Below, piece by piece: positions 27,681 to 36,620 of a DNA stretch of 64,000 nt. The notes under the pieces are model-generated. The model was not told the DNA's origin and ran no database searches. It was given only the letters and a program-made list of their open reading frames with translations. The stretch covers positions 1 through 64,000 of the forward strand of contig JAIQFP010000009.1 in NCBI GenBank assembly GCA_020073165.1. Reading direction: 5' to 3'. How positions within the stretch are numbered: position 1 is the first letter of the stretch; every line of letters begins with the position of its first letter. Both the position numbers and the translations under genes were made by a program. The DNA is from Terriglobia bacterium. GTDB lineage: Bacteria > Acidobacteriota > Terriglobia > Terriglobales > Acidobacteriaceae.

Positions 27681-28544
27681 TTAGTCGCCCGGGCTGGCCG
27701 CCGTCAGGGCGCGGAACAAGGCCGCACTCTTTTCCAGAGATAGGGCTTCCGCGCGCAGGTCGGCCTTCACGCCGGACTTCTCCAGCGCCACGCGCAGAGC
27801 GTCCGGCCGGTACTGCGACTTGAGATTGTTCCAAAGAGTCTTGCGTTTTTGTCCGAACGAGAGCTTGAGGAAGTTGACGAAGTCTCCCTCCGCCACGCGC
27901 AAGCTTTCCACCCGCGGCGCCATGGTAAGGCGAACGACGGTGGACTGCACCTTGGGCGGAGGCGAAAACGCTCCCGGCGGAAGCGTAAACAGGGTCTCGA
28001 CTTTGGCGTAGAGCTGGGTGGTCGCCGAAAGCAGTCCGTACTCGCTGCCTCCCGGAGGCGCCGCCAGACGGTCAGCGACCTCGCGCTGCACCATGATCAC
28101 GATGGTCTCGAAGTATTGGCGATACTCAAACAGCCGCAGCAGGATGTCGGAGGTGATGTAGTAGGGAAGGTTGCCGACGACGCGCACACGCTCCGGTGTG
28201 AACTCCATCCCCGGGCGGGTGCTTCCGGGCTTGGGCCCGAACAGAGTGTCAAAATCAATGGCCAGGATATCGCCTTCGATGATCTCAACGTTCGGCGCCA
28301 GGGTGAACTTCATGCGTAATTGCGCGGCCAGCACCCGGTCCAGTTCGATCGCGATGAGACGGCGCGCCCGCTTGGCCAGCAGGGAAGTGAGCGCGCCCCG
28401 GCCCGGACCGATCTCCAGCACGGCGCTTTGCGAAATATCTCCGAGCGCTTCGACGATGCGCAACGCGGCCGAGTCCTCAACCAGGTAGTGCTGCCCCAGC
28501 TTTGGCTTCGGCCGACTGGGACGCGGGGTAGAGACCTTTGGCAC
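27681..28544 (-). CDS. rsmA: 16S rRNA dimethyladenosine transferase RsmA/KsgA
   Basis: The protein has 287 aa. It dimethylates two adenosines in helix 45 of 16S rRNA during 30S maturation. The SAM site LEIGPGRGALT and catalytic NLPYYIT (N-L-P-Y) are present, together with GQHYL (LGQHYLVED) at the N-terminus and the C-terminal LKLSFGQKRKTLWNNLK (in part). It starts with GTG at 28544, with AGAGGG upstream. It lies 43 bp upstream of amrB on the same strand, so the two may form an operon. Confidence 0.95.
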   Translation of the reverse strand: MPKVSTPRPSRPKPKLGQHYLVEDSAALRIVEALGDISQSAVLEIGPGRGALTSLLAKRARRLIAIELDRVLAAQLRMKFTLAPNVEIIEGDILAIDFDTLFGPKPGSTRPGMEFTPERVRVVGNLPYYITSDILLRLFEYRQYFETIVIMVQREVADRLAAPPGGSEYGLLSATTQLYAKVETLFTLPPGAFSPPPKVQSTVVRLTMAPRVESLRVAEGDFVNFLKLSFGQKRKTLWNNLKSQYRPDALRVALEKSGVKADLRAEALSLEKSAALFRALTAASPGD

Positions 28545-28683
28545 GTTGACCCTCTTTCTTCCCGGCAGTTAAACTGACAAGTTCATCCCGCGAGAGCTGC
28601 TGTGCAGGGGTGCTGCCGTATTCGGCACATCCTTATCATAGCCTGCGCACCAGCCGCCTCGCACCTTGGGAGGAGTGGTCTTG

Positions 28684-30147
28684 ATGCATATTGCTTTCGT
28701 GGCCTCGGAGTGTGTGCCGTTTTCCAAGACTGGCGGGCTGGCGGACGTGGTGGGCGCCCTGCCGCGCGCTCTGGCCGCCATGGGACACCAGGTCAGCGTC
28801 TACCTGCCACGCTACCGCCAGACCAAGCTCAGCGATCCTCAGACGGTGGTGCGCAGCATCACCGTGCCCTTTGACGACCGCTACCGCTTCTGTTCGGTGG
28901 TGAGCGGCGGCAGCCACGCTTCCGGCGTGCACTTTTACTTTGTGGAGTACCCGCCCTACTTCGATCGCGAGGCCCTGTACGGCACCTCCACGGGGGACTA
29001 TCCCGACAATGCCGAACGCTTTGCCCTGTTCTCCCGGGCAGTGCTGGAGGCCACGAAGATTCTGGGGGTTCCGCATGCCTTCCACTGCCACGACTGGCAG
29101 TCGGCCCTGGTGCCCATCCTGCTGCGCACTCAATATGCCGAGGACCCTGCCTTTCGCGATGTGGCCACGGTGTTCACCATCCATAACATGGGATACCAGG
29201 GTCTTTTCCCACCCGACACCCTGCCCCTGTTGACGCTCCCCTGGGACCTGTTCACCATCTCCAAGATGGAGTTCTTCGGCAATGTGAACTTCCTCAAGGG
29301 CGCGCTGGCGTACTCCGATTTCATCACCACAGTCAGCCGCAAATACAGCCAGGAAATCCAGACCACGGAATTCGGCTTCGGCCTGGAAGGCGTGTTGCGC
29401 AACCGGGCCGCGACCGTCACCGGGATTCTCAACGGTGTGGACTACGACGAATGGAGCCCACAAACGGATAAATTTGCTGTCGCCAGGTACTCGCCGGAGG
29501 ACCTCAGCGGCAAAGCCAAGTGCAAGGAAGATCTGCTGGCGGCTTTTGGCGTGACCCATGCCGACCTGCGCCTGCCTGTGATCGGCATCGTCTCGCGCTT
29601 CGCGGCGCAGAAGGGCTTCGACCTCATCGCGCAAGTGATGGACCGGCTGGCGCGGGAGGAGATGATCGTGGTGGCCCTGGGCAATGGCGACAAGCAATAT
29701 GAAGAGATGTTTCTGCGCCTGCAGAAACAATTCCCGCAGAAGATCGCGGTCAAGGTTGCGTACGACAACGCTCTGGCCCACAAGATCGAAGCCGGCAGTG
29801 ACATGTTCCTAATGCCCTCCCGCTACGAACCCTGCGGCCTGAACCAGATCTACAGTCTGAAATACGGCACCGTTCCGGTCGTGCGCGCCACCGGCGGTTT
29901 GGACGATACCATCGAGCCCTGGGACCCGCGCACCGGGAAGGGAACCGGCTTCAAGTTCAGCGAGTACAGTGGCGAAGCGCTGCTGCTCACCATCAAACAG
30001 GCGCTGCAGGCTTTCCGCGACCGGACCTCCTGGCAGGTGCTGATGCGCAACGGCATGGCCAAGGACTTCTCCTGGAACGCCTCGGCCAAGGAATACGTGC
30101 GCATCTACGAGCGGGTGCGGCAGGCACGGGCCGCGGGGGCAGCGTAG
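28684..30147 (+). CDS. glgA: Glycogen synthase (GT5), ADP-glucose type
   Basis: The protein has 487 aa, the usual size of bacterial GlgA. The N-terminal domain shows ECVPFSKTGGLADVVGALP (K-x-G-G-L, ADP-glucose binding) and HCHDWQSALVP. The C-terminal domain shows GIVSRFAAQKGFDL and MPSRYEPCGLNQIYSLKYGTVPVVRATGG (E-x7-E type motif). It extends alpha-1,4-glucan from ADP-glucose. GGAGGA lies about 9 nt before the ATG at 28684. It is divergent from rsmA, and no other glycogen genes are near. Confidence 0.94.
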   Translation: MHIAFVASECVPFSKTGGLADVVGALPRALAAMGHQVSVYLPRYRQTKLSDPQTVVRSITVPFDDRYRFCSVVSGGSHASGVHFYFVEYPPYFDREALYGTSTGDYPDNAERFALFSRAVLEATKILGVPHAFHCHDWQSALVPILLRTQYAEDPAFRDVATVFTIHNMGYQGLFPPDTLPLLTLPWDLFTISKMEFFGNVNFLKGALAYSDFITTVSRKYSQEIQTTEFGFGLEGVLRNRAATVTGILNGVDYDEWSPQTDKFAVARYSPEDLSGKAKCKEDLLAAFGVTHADLRLPVIGIVSRFAAQKGFDLIAQVMDRLAREEMIVVALGNGDKQYEEMFLRLQKQFPQKIAVKVAYDNALAHKIEAGSDMFLMPSRYEPCGLNQIYSLKYGTVPVVRATGGLDDTIEPWDPRTGKGTGFKFSEYSGEALLLTIKQALQAFRDRTSWQVLMRNGMAKDFSWNASAKEYVRIYERVRQARAAGAA

Positions 30148-30169
30148 CCGCCCCTTCGCGGAGGAAAAT

Positions 30170-30272
30170 CTTAAACCGCAGAGAACGCTGAGCCAGGCCG
30201 CGAAGGACGTGGAGAACAGTCACTTGTTCCCAGGGACATCCCTCCGTGCCCTAGCGAACTCTGCGGTTTAAG
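30170..30272. repeat. Palindromic repeat between convergent genes (copy 1)
   Basis: CTTAAACCGCAGAG (30170-30183) is the exact reverse complement of CTCTGCGGTTTAAG (30259-30272). The element fills the space between glgA and the opposing PD40 lipoprotein gene. It belongs to the same family as copies at 32968-33090 and 54422-54540. A bidirectional terminator role is inferred. Confidence 0.75.
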
Positions 30273-30339
30273 GTTTCGGCGCCGCGCTCAGGAGGTCAAG
30301 AACACGGCGCCCACGCCGTCGGAGAAAACAACCCGTTGC

Positions 30340-31422
30340 TTACCGGTGGTGCATGCTCTTAGCGGGATGGTGCTCCAGATGCTGCGCCGCACCCGCTAGT
30401 TCAGAGACGTAGCGATCTATACAGAAGCCATCAAAGAGCGCATTGCTGGTCAGGCGAGTGAAGTTGCTGCCGTCCAGGTTCATGCGGTAAATCTCGTAGC
30501 CGCCGGACCCGCTTGCGGTGTCGTCCCGGTTGGAGTTCAACAGAATCATGTCGCCGAGAATCAGGGGATCGAGGTTGTAACCCTTGTTATCGGTGAGCAT
30601 GGTCACGTTGCTGCCATCCGCGTTCATGATGAATACGTTTTCCACCCTCGACTCTGAGCTATAGTCGACACGGTTGAACACGATCTTGCTTCCATCCTTG
30701 GTAAACGAAGGCATCTCGTCCCAGACGTCGGCCTCGGCCCAAGGGTTGGTAATCATCTGTTGATTGGTGCCATCGGTGTTCATGGTAAAGATGCCGTCAA
30801 ATTCGCCGAGGGTTTCGTTGTAACCCCAGATCTCGACCGCGATCTTGCTGCCATCGGGAGAGAAGGTGGGCGCCCAGGTGTTCTCGGTGCCCACTAGGAG
30901 CGGCAGGACCTGCTCGCCGGTACCGTCCACATTTCTGACCACAATGAACTCGCCGCAAAAGACATCGCAGCCGCGGTAAGAGTTGTACACAACCTTAGTA
31001 CCGTCGGGCGAGAACTGTGGCATCAGGTCCTGGTAGCTATCGTTGGTAACCTGAACCAGGCCAGTGCCGTCGGCGTTGCCCACCCAAATGTCCCATTGCT
31101 CGCTGGGGTGGTCCACGGTGCCGCCCCACAGGTCAAGAAGTACCTTATCGCCCTTCGCGGAAAGGACGATGGACCACATGTGGGCGTTCACCACTTCGCC
31201 GGTGGACGGATCCTTAACCTCGGTCGCGGTGAACACGATATTGTTGCCGGTGGTGACGAACTTCCCCAGCACAGGGATAAACTGGTTAGCGGTGCTCGAT
31301 TCCCTCAGAAAGGCGAAAGCGCTGGTCTGGGACGGGACGATGGGTTTGGACTCGTTTCCGCAACTCACACAGAAAAGCGCAAGAAGAATAAGAACCAGGG
31401 AAGCAAAGAAAACCTTCCGCAT
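30340..31422 (-). CDS. PD40/TolB-like beta-propeller lipoprotein
   Basis: The protein has 360 aa. The signal ends in a lipobox (LLALFCVSCGNES; Cys is the modified residue). Five to six WD40-like PD40 repeats follow, each with a FSPDGTKVVYNS- or FTKDGSKIVFN-type strand and MNTDGTNQQMI-type turns. It probably forms a periplasmic or outer-membrane-anchored propeller, as in TolB. A second, unanchored paralogue lies at 54543-55604. I chose the ATG at 31422 because the signal peptide and GGGAGATCTCC begin here. Confidence 0.85.
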   Translation of the reverse strand: MRKVFFASLVLILLALFCVSCGNESKPIVPSQTSAFAFLRESSTANQFIPVLGKFVTTGNNIVFTATEVKDPSTGEVVNAHMWSIVLSAKGDKVLLDLWGGTVDHPSEQWDIWVGNADGTGLVQVTNDSYQDLMPQFSPDGTKVVYNSYRGCDVFCGEFIVVRNVDGTGEQVLPLLVGTENTWAPTFSPDGSKIAVEIWGYNETLGEFDGIFTMNTDGTNQQMITNPWAEADVWDEMPSFTKDGSKIVFNRVDYSSESRVENVFIMNADGSNVTMLTDNKGYNLDPLILGDMILLNSNRDDTASGSGGYEIYRMNLDGSNFTRLTSNALFDGFCIDRYVSELAGAAQHLEHHPAKSMHHR

Positions 31423-31733
31423 GGAGATCTCCCGGGAGATGAAGATGACATGCCAGCAGAGCGAAGTGGGGGAAATCAAGGGCGGTGGCCCGAACGCACA
31501 CCGCTATTCCTTCGTGCAGGCAAGTGTCCACGGGGGCAGACAGTCCACCTCCACGTACAGCTAACCGAATACACCCGTTGGGGGGAGGGAAGCTAGTACC
31601 AGGCAAGGTCAATCGACCAAGATGCCGGTGACGCATTCCTGATCCGGCACGCCTCCCTATACGGGAAGTCGCCCCTGCCCTGCGTAATCTCGTTCTGGGG
31701 CTGCTAGAATCCGAACATTGCTCCCCCGCTGCC
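31423..31733. promoter_or_regulatory. Divergent intergenic region before dinB
   Basis: TAGAAT at 31705-31710 is a good -10 box for dinB. No supported gene lies in these 311 bp; the reading frames here show no coding pattern. Confidence 0.5.
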
Positions 31734-32978
31734 ATGGTCTTATTCCTCAGAACCATCTTTCACGTTGATATGGACGCGTTCTTTGTGTCGGTGGAAGAGT
31801 TGTTTGATCCTGAGCTGAAGGGGAAGGCTGTCGTCGTCGGGGGGCAGCGGAACGAACGCGGCGTGGTGTCGGCGGCCTCGTATGAAGCCCGCAAGTTCGG
31901 CGTGCACTCGGCCATGCCGCTGCGCACCGCCGCCAAACTCTGTCCCCGGGCCATCTTTGTGGATGGCCATCCCGAGCGGTATCGCGAGTATTCCGAGCGA
32001 GCCTACCGGGTGCTGAGCTCGTTCTCACCGCTGGTGGAGATGGCCTCGATCGATGAAGCCTATCTTGACATGACCGGCACGGAACGGCTGCACGGCCCAC
32101 CCTTGCGCGCCGCCCACAACCTTCACCAGAGGATGAAGTCGGACACCCGGCTGAATTGCTCCATCGGGATCGGAAGCTCGCGGCTGATCGCCAAAGTTTC
32201 CTCAGCGAAGGCCAAGCCCAACGGCGTGCTCTGGGTGGTGCCCGGCCAGGAGGCACGGTTCCTGGCTCCGCTGGATGTGCGCGACATTCCCGGCGTCGGT
32301 AAGGTCACCGAGCAGAACCTGCATGCGCTAGGCATTCAGAGAGTGGGCGATCTCGGCCGCTTCGAAGATTCTTTCCTCGAGCAGCACTTCGGGAAGTGGG
32401 GGCTGGCGCTGGCGGGCAAAGCGCGTGGCGAGGATGCCGGGGGCTGGTTCGACAACGAGGTGGGTGCTGACATCGACGCCAAGTCCATCAGCCACGAGCA
32501 CACCTACAACCAGGACACGGGCAATGCCGAGCAGCTGGAATCCACCCTGATGCGACTCTCCGAAATGGTGGGCCGCCGCCTGCGGGAAAGCGGATTGCAC
32601 GCGCGCACCATCCAGCTCAAGCTACGCTACAAAGATTTCACGACCATCACCCGGGCCCACACCCTGCCAGCACCCACCCAGCTCGATACCGAGATCTTCG
32701 AACAGGCGCGGGCATTGTTCCGCAAGAACTGGCGCAAGGGTGGGGAGGTGCGTCTGTTGGGGGTGCACGCGTCTTCGTTTGAACGGCAGCCGGATCAGGG
32801 AGACCTGCTCGAAGGCGCACGCCGCGAACGCTGGAAGCAGGCGCTCTCCGCGGCCGATCGCCTGCGCGACAAGTTTGGCGAGTCGAGTGTGGCCCTTGCG
32901 AGCGGGATGAAAGGTAGCTTCCGCGAACGCATTCACGAGAACCCCGCAGGACTGCCGGGGAAAACCAGAAAACCTTAA
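31734..32978 (+). CDS. dinB: DNA polymerase IV (Y family)
   Basis: The protein has 414 aa. It is a translesion polymerase. Palm motifs HVDMDAFFVSVEE (metal Asp) and MASIDEAYLDMTG (SIDE, catalytic D/E) are intact, along with the (HhH)2-like DIPGVGKVTEQNLHALGI and the little-finger region with HEHTYNQDTG. I see no obvious clamp-binding motif at the C-terminus. The stop codon lies within a palindromic repeat arm shared with the convergent sulfatase-like gene. No LexA box was recognised upstream. Confidence 0.94.
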   Translation: MVLFLRTIFHVDMDAFFVSVEELFDPELKGKAVVVGGQRNERGVVSAASYEARKFGVHSAMPLRTAAKLCPRAIFVDGHPERYREYSERAYRVLSSFSPLVEMASIDEAYLDMTGTERLHGPPLRAAHNLHQRMKSDTRLNCSIGIGSSRLIAKVSSAKAKPNGVLWVVPGQEARFLAPLDVRDIPGVGKVTEQNLHALGIQRVGDLGRFEDSFLEQHFGKWGLALAGKARGEDAGGWFDNEVGADIDAKSISHEHTYNQDTGNAEQLESTLMRLSEMVGRRLRESGLHARTIQLKLRYKDFTTITRAHTLPAPTQLDTEIFEQARALFRKNWRKGGEVRLLGVHASSFERQPDQGDLLEGARRERWKQALSAADRLRDKFGESSVALASGMKGSFRERIHENPAGLPGKTRKP

Positions 32979-33090
32979 ACCGCGAAGCTCGCGAAAGTCA
33001 CGCAAAGGTCGCGAAGGACTATGCGACCGGCCCTCGATTTTCTATGCGGTCTTTGCGAGTCCTTAACGTCTTTTGCGGTCAAAGGTTTTC
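32968..33090. repeat. Palindromic repeat spanning two convergent stop codons (copy 2)
   Basis: The left arm GAAAACCTTAAACCGCGAA (32968-32986) contains the dinB stop codon. The right arm TTTGCGGTCAAAGGTTTTC (33072-33090) overlaps the stop of the opposing gene (33089-33091). The arms match at 16 of 19 positions. The space between holds more GCGAAG/CTTTGCG units. Confidence 0.75.
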
Positions 33091-35572
33091 AGTGCGAGGC
33101 GGCCAGCAGGGTCCCCACGCCGGGTTTGTAGCCATAGAAATCCGCCACCAAGTGCAGGTACTGAATGATGCGCTCGTCATATTCCTGCTTCAGCGGTGCG
33201 GTAAGCAGGCTGTGCTCGGCGTTGGGATCGCGGCTCAGGTCAAACAGGAAGCTCCGGGCCGGGGAGTCGTAGGTCGCATACAGGAACCTGCCGTTGTCCG
33301 TCAGCAGGCCATATACCGCGCGTTCGTCGGAGGCGAGAAACAGTTCGCTGCGCCGGTAGGGCTCCAGTTCCCGCTTGTCCTCGACGAACAAAGGGTGACC
33401 GTAAAGCGGGTTCGAACGGATCGGCTGGTGCCCCAGCAGGTAATAGAGCGAGGGAGCAATGTCGGTCAGCGCCGACAGGCCGCTGTCGTCGTAGACAAAC
33501 TTGTTGCGCATGCTGACCGGCAGATGCACCAGCAGGGGCACGCGCATGACCTCCGGGTAGATGGAGAGGGAGTGGCTGTAGCGACCGAACTCGCCGGTAG
33601 CGTCGCCGTGGTCGGAGGTCAGAATGATGATGCTCTTGTCATACAAACCGCGCGCTTTGAGATAAGTGAAGAAGTTTCCCATGCATTCGTCCACCTGGTG
33701 GACCTCGTAGGCGATACGGTTGCTGAAGCCGGGACGGATGCGCCAGTTTTCCGACGTCATCCTCGGCATATCGTTGCTGGCGAACTGATGCACGTTCATG
33801 GGTTGGGCATAAAACAGCACCGGGCGGCTCTTGTCAGCGCGTGAATCCAATGTGCTCTCGGTTTGCTGGATGGTGGAACAGACTTCAAACCGGTTCCACA
33901 GCGGCTTGTCGGTGTCGAGCTTGATCAGGTCATCGGTCGGAGACAGTATCTGGCTCAACACGGTGTCGTAACTGACCACCATCTGATAGCCGTCTGCCTT
34001 GGCCAGCTTCTCCAGGCCATTTACTTTGGAGAAAGGCTGCATGTAATGCGCGTGCAACAGTATGGCACCGGACCAGATGGCGGGCTCCGACAGCGTCGTC
34101 CCGGCGTACTGGGTGTAGACGTTGCGAAGCGCGATGCTGTCACGGGCAAAGGCGTCCAGATTGGGCGAGAAGTCCGCCTTCGGATTGTAGGCGCCGAGGT
34201 AATCAGGACGGAGCGAGTCGATCACAAAGATAAAGATGTTCGGGCGCTCCTGGGTCGTGGGAACCAGTTGATCGACCAGGTCCACGTCCGTCTTTGCCTC
34301 GGCGTCGCGGATATTCGTGTATTGCCGCAGGATGCGGCACAGATCGCCGCAGGGTATCTCGCGAGAATTGCCGAGAACGTAGTGCGCCAGTTGGAAAGAA
34401 GAATCCTGGGCGGCGTACTTGTCCAGGGCGCGCGAGACATCGTCATCGGTGGAGCCCAAAGGTTTTGCCCAGAAGATTTCCGACGCTTGCAGCCCCTTAT
34501 AGAAGAAGCCACTCAGCAACAGGACGCCGACGATGGTGACGACCGAGTAGGTTGCACGGCACGGGCGGAGAGAATAGACGCAGATGCTCAGCATCACCCA
34601 GAAGAACAGGGTGAAGGTATGTTGCAGCACCCCGTTCCAGTCGCCGCCGACGATGAGGGTGGGCAGGGCCACTGCCAAGGCGGACAGAACGAGGGCGGTG
34701 ACCAGGGGCAAAAGCTTGATGCGGCGGCCTTCGCTTTGCCCGTGCATCCGGTCAGAACTCACGAACGGCAACACCAGGGACCCAAGGAAAAGGGTCAGCG
34801 CCGCGGCCAGGGAGGCGGCGTAGGCGTGGGCCGGCACACCCTCGAAGGTCAAGGCGCTGTTCAGGAAGCGGACCAGGATCGTCCAGAGAATTGTGAACAC
34901 GAGCAGCCCGGTGAGCGCCAGGCGCAAGCTCTTCGGACGTCGCGTTTGCCGGCCGGCGATGCGGACCAAGTTCAGGGCCGACAGCACGATGATCGCCACC
35001 AAAACGTGCGAAATCACGCTCCAGGTAGTGAGTTCCAGCCGGGCAGAATCGAAACTCCACGAGCGCTTTTCGACATAGGCCCGCACTTCGACGCCTGTGA
35101 CGTAGAGCAACGCGGCGGAGACAGCGACCATGACCGCACTGGAGTAAACGAGCAGCGACCCGCCGTCGTCTTCGTCAGCCTGCGCCGGCCAGTGTTGCCG
35201 GATGTTCAGGGCAGCGGTCAGGGCGAGTGGTGCTAGCGCCGCCAGGCTCCACCAATACGCGGTCGAGTTGTTCTGCAGCGTAGGCATGAAGGGCCGGGCG
35301 ATGACATAAACTCCGGCCACGGCCAACGCGCCGAAGAGCAGAAGGTATCCGCGGCGCTTCTTCATCGGCCAAACCGCGATCGCCACCGCGGTCAGGCCAA
35401 GCCAGTAAAGAAGTCCCTGATGATGCACGAACCACGGCATCCATTCGTAAGCCGGGGCCTTGATCAGCGCAAAATAGGTGTACGGCAGGAACGCCAGCAA
35501 GCAATACAGCGAGGTGAGGACGAGGTACATTCCCCACACCAGCTTCAATAGGGTCAACGACCAAGTCCGCAA
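33089..35572 (-). CDS. Membrane-anchored sulfatase/alkaline-phosphatase-fold protein
   Basis: The protein has 827 aa. The N-terminal half (about 1-430) has roughly 11-12 TM segments. A sulfatase-superfamily domain begins near residue 444: RPNIFIFVIDSLRPDYLGAY with the metal Asp, a nucleophile region GTTLSEPAIWSG (about 490), ILTSDHGDATGEFG and RVPLLVH. No C-x-P-x-R formylglycine motif is seen, so a Thr/Ser nucleophile as in LtaS, OpgB or EptA phosphotransferases fits better than a classical sulfatase. It probably modifies envelope glycans or lipids. It is convergent with dinB. Confidence 0.85.
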   Translation of the reverse strand: MRTWSLTLLKLVWGMYLVLTSLYCLLAFLPYTYFALIKAPAYEWMPWFVHHQGLLYWLGLTAVAIAVWPMKKRRGYLLLFGALAVAGVYVIARPFMPTLQNNSTAYWWSLAALAPLALTAALNIRQHWPAQADEDDGGSLLVYSSAVMVAVSAALLYVTGVEVRAYVEKRSWSFDSARLELTTWSVISHVLVAIIVLSALNLVRIAGRQTRRPKSLRLALTGLLVFTILWTILVRFLNSALTFEGVPAHAYAASLAAALTLFLGSLVLPFVSSDRMHGQSEGRRIKLLPLVTALVLSALAVALPTLIVGGDWNGVLQHTFTLFFWVMLSICVYSLRPCRATYSVVTIVGVLLLSGFFYKGLQASEIFWAKPLGSTDDDVSRALDKYAAQDSSFQLAHYVLGNSREIPCGDLCRILRQYTNIRDAEAKTDVDLVDQLVPTTQERPNIFIFVIDSLRPDYLGAYNPKADFSPNLDAFARDSIALRNVYTQYAGTTLSEPAIWSGAILLHAHYMQPFSKVNGLEKLAKADGYQMVVSYDTVLSQILSPTDDLIKLDTDKPLWNRFEVCSTIQQTESTLDSRADKSRPVLFYAQPMNVHQFASNDMPRMTSENWRIRPGFSNRIAYEVHQVDECMGNFFTYLKARGLYDKSIIILTSDHGDATGEFGRYSHSLSIYPEVMRVPLLVHLPVSMRNKFVYDDSGLSALTDIAPSLYYLLGHQPIRSNPLYGHPLFVEDKRELEPYRRSELFLASDERAVYGLLTDNGRFLYATYDSPARSFLFDLSRDPNAEHSLLTAPLKQEYDERIIQYLHLVADFYGYKPGVGTLLAASH

Positions 35573-35756
35573 GATGAATGATCCTTTGCGAGTTCAGAGT
35601 TGCTGCAGTCGGAGCTATGCCCATGATTGTGGGCCCGGGCGGCCTCTCCGTGCAAGGTACCGGGCGGGCAAGCCCCAAGTCCTGCGATGACTAAAGTACC
35701 CTTCGCCTATTTACTGGGTTGCTGCTACAAAGGGGACTGCGCTGACGATCTGCTGT

Positions 35757-36398
35757 ATGTTTAGCGAAGGGGTATCCCACTTGGAACCAACCAACTCAGC
35801 TATGCCAAAATCGCAAGACCGCGGATCAGTGGCCCCGGCTTCATCGCGCATGTTTCTGTTTGCACGCAATTTCTTCAAGTTTCCTGCCATGCTCGGGTCC
35901 CTGGTGCCCAGTTCGCGCTTCCTGGTCAACGACGTTCTCTCGCAGGTGGATTGGGAGAAGGCGGAGGTAGTGGTGGAGTACGGGCCGGGGGTGGGCACCA
36001 TCACCCAGGAGATCCTGAAACGGATGCGTTCGGATGCCTCGCTGGTGGCGCTGGAGCTGAATCACGAGTTTGTCGGGTTCCTGCAGGAGCAGATCCGGGA
36101 CCCGCGGTTGCACGTGGCGCATGCTTCGGCATGCAAGGTTCGGGATGTGCTTGCTGGCCTGGGGCTGGCGCACGCGGACTATATCATCTCGGGAATTCCC
36201 TATAGCACCATGCCTGATCCGGTCCGGCGGCAGATCCTGGAGGAATCGAGGCAGGCGCTCGATCCCGAGGGCGCTCTGCTGATCTACCAGTTCACCCGCA
36301 CGGTGTTGCCTTACCTGGAATCGAGCTTCGGATCGGTGCAACAGAACTTTCAGCCGTGGAACATATTGCCGGCCCGCATCTTCCATTGCACGCCGTAA
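35757..36398 (+). CDS. PmtA-like phospholipid N-methyltransferase family protein
   Basis: The protein has up to 213 aa. It has the SAM motif VVEYGPGVGTITQEIL, an acidic motif 2 (VALELNHEF) and SGIPYSTMPDPVR, a NPPY-like element of the PmtA/RsmA group. The lead FLFARNFFKFPAMLGSLVPSS is the membrane-binding helix seen in phosphatidylethanolamine methyltransferases of the PmtA type. It may methylate PE to PC or a related lipid. The start is uncertain: ATG at 35757 or at 35802. Confidence 0.8.
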   Translation: MFSEGVSHLEPTNSAMPKSQDRGSVAPASSRMFLFARNFFKFPAMLGSLVPSSRFLVNDVLSQVDWEKAEVVVEYGPGVGTITQEILKRMRSDASLVALELNHEFVGFLQEQIRDPRLHVAHASACKVRDVLAGLGLAHADYIISGIPYSTMPDPVRRQILEESRQALDPEGALLIYQFTRTVLPYLESSFGSVQQNFQPWNILPARIFHCTP

Positions 36399-36488
36399 GT
36401 CGAGCCGCTTCTTTGAAAGCGCGGCTCCTAGCCGCGCCGTAACGGGATAAAGTGATCCCGGCTTCAGCCGCTCGGGGCCTCGGTTCAA

Positions 36489-36565
36489 TCGCGGCGTAAC
36501 CGTTGTTAAAGGCGTTTACACTCACAACCCGGTCAATGAGTGTAATGGCGATGTTACGACAGGAA
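36489..36565. repeat. Paired TGAGTGTAA elements
   Basis: TTACACTCA (36516-36524) and TGAGTGTAA (36537-36545) form a perfect inverted repeat with a 12-nt spacer. The right one continues TGGCGATGTTACGAC, matching copies at 56351, 56722 and, in reverse, 57175-57203. The 222-bp space also has a hairpin AAGCGCGGCTCCTAGCCGCGCC. There is no gene. Confidence 0.6.
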
Positions 36566-36620
36566 CCTGCGGGGATAGCTTACGAGTGGCCGACCATCCG
36601 TCCGGAATCGTCGGCAGGAC

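Noticed and set aside
33863-35236. A 457-codon open frame antisense to the sulfatase-fold gene.
   Set aside because: Composition is Gln/Gly/Arg/Asp-rich without any domain, as expected for the complement of a membrane protein gene; the opposite strand has clear motifs.
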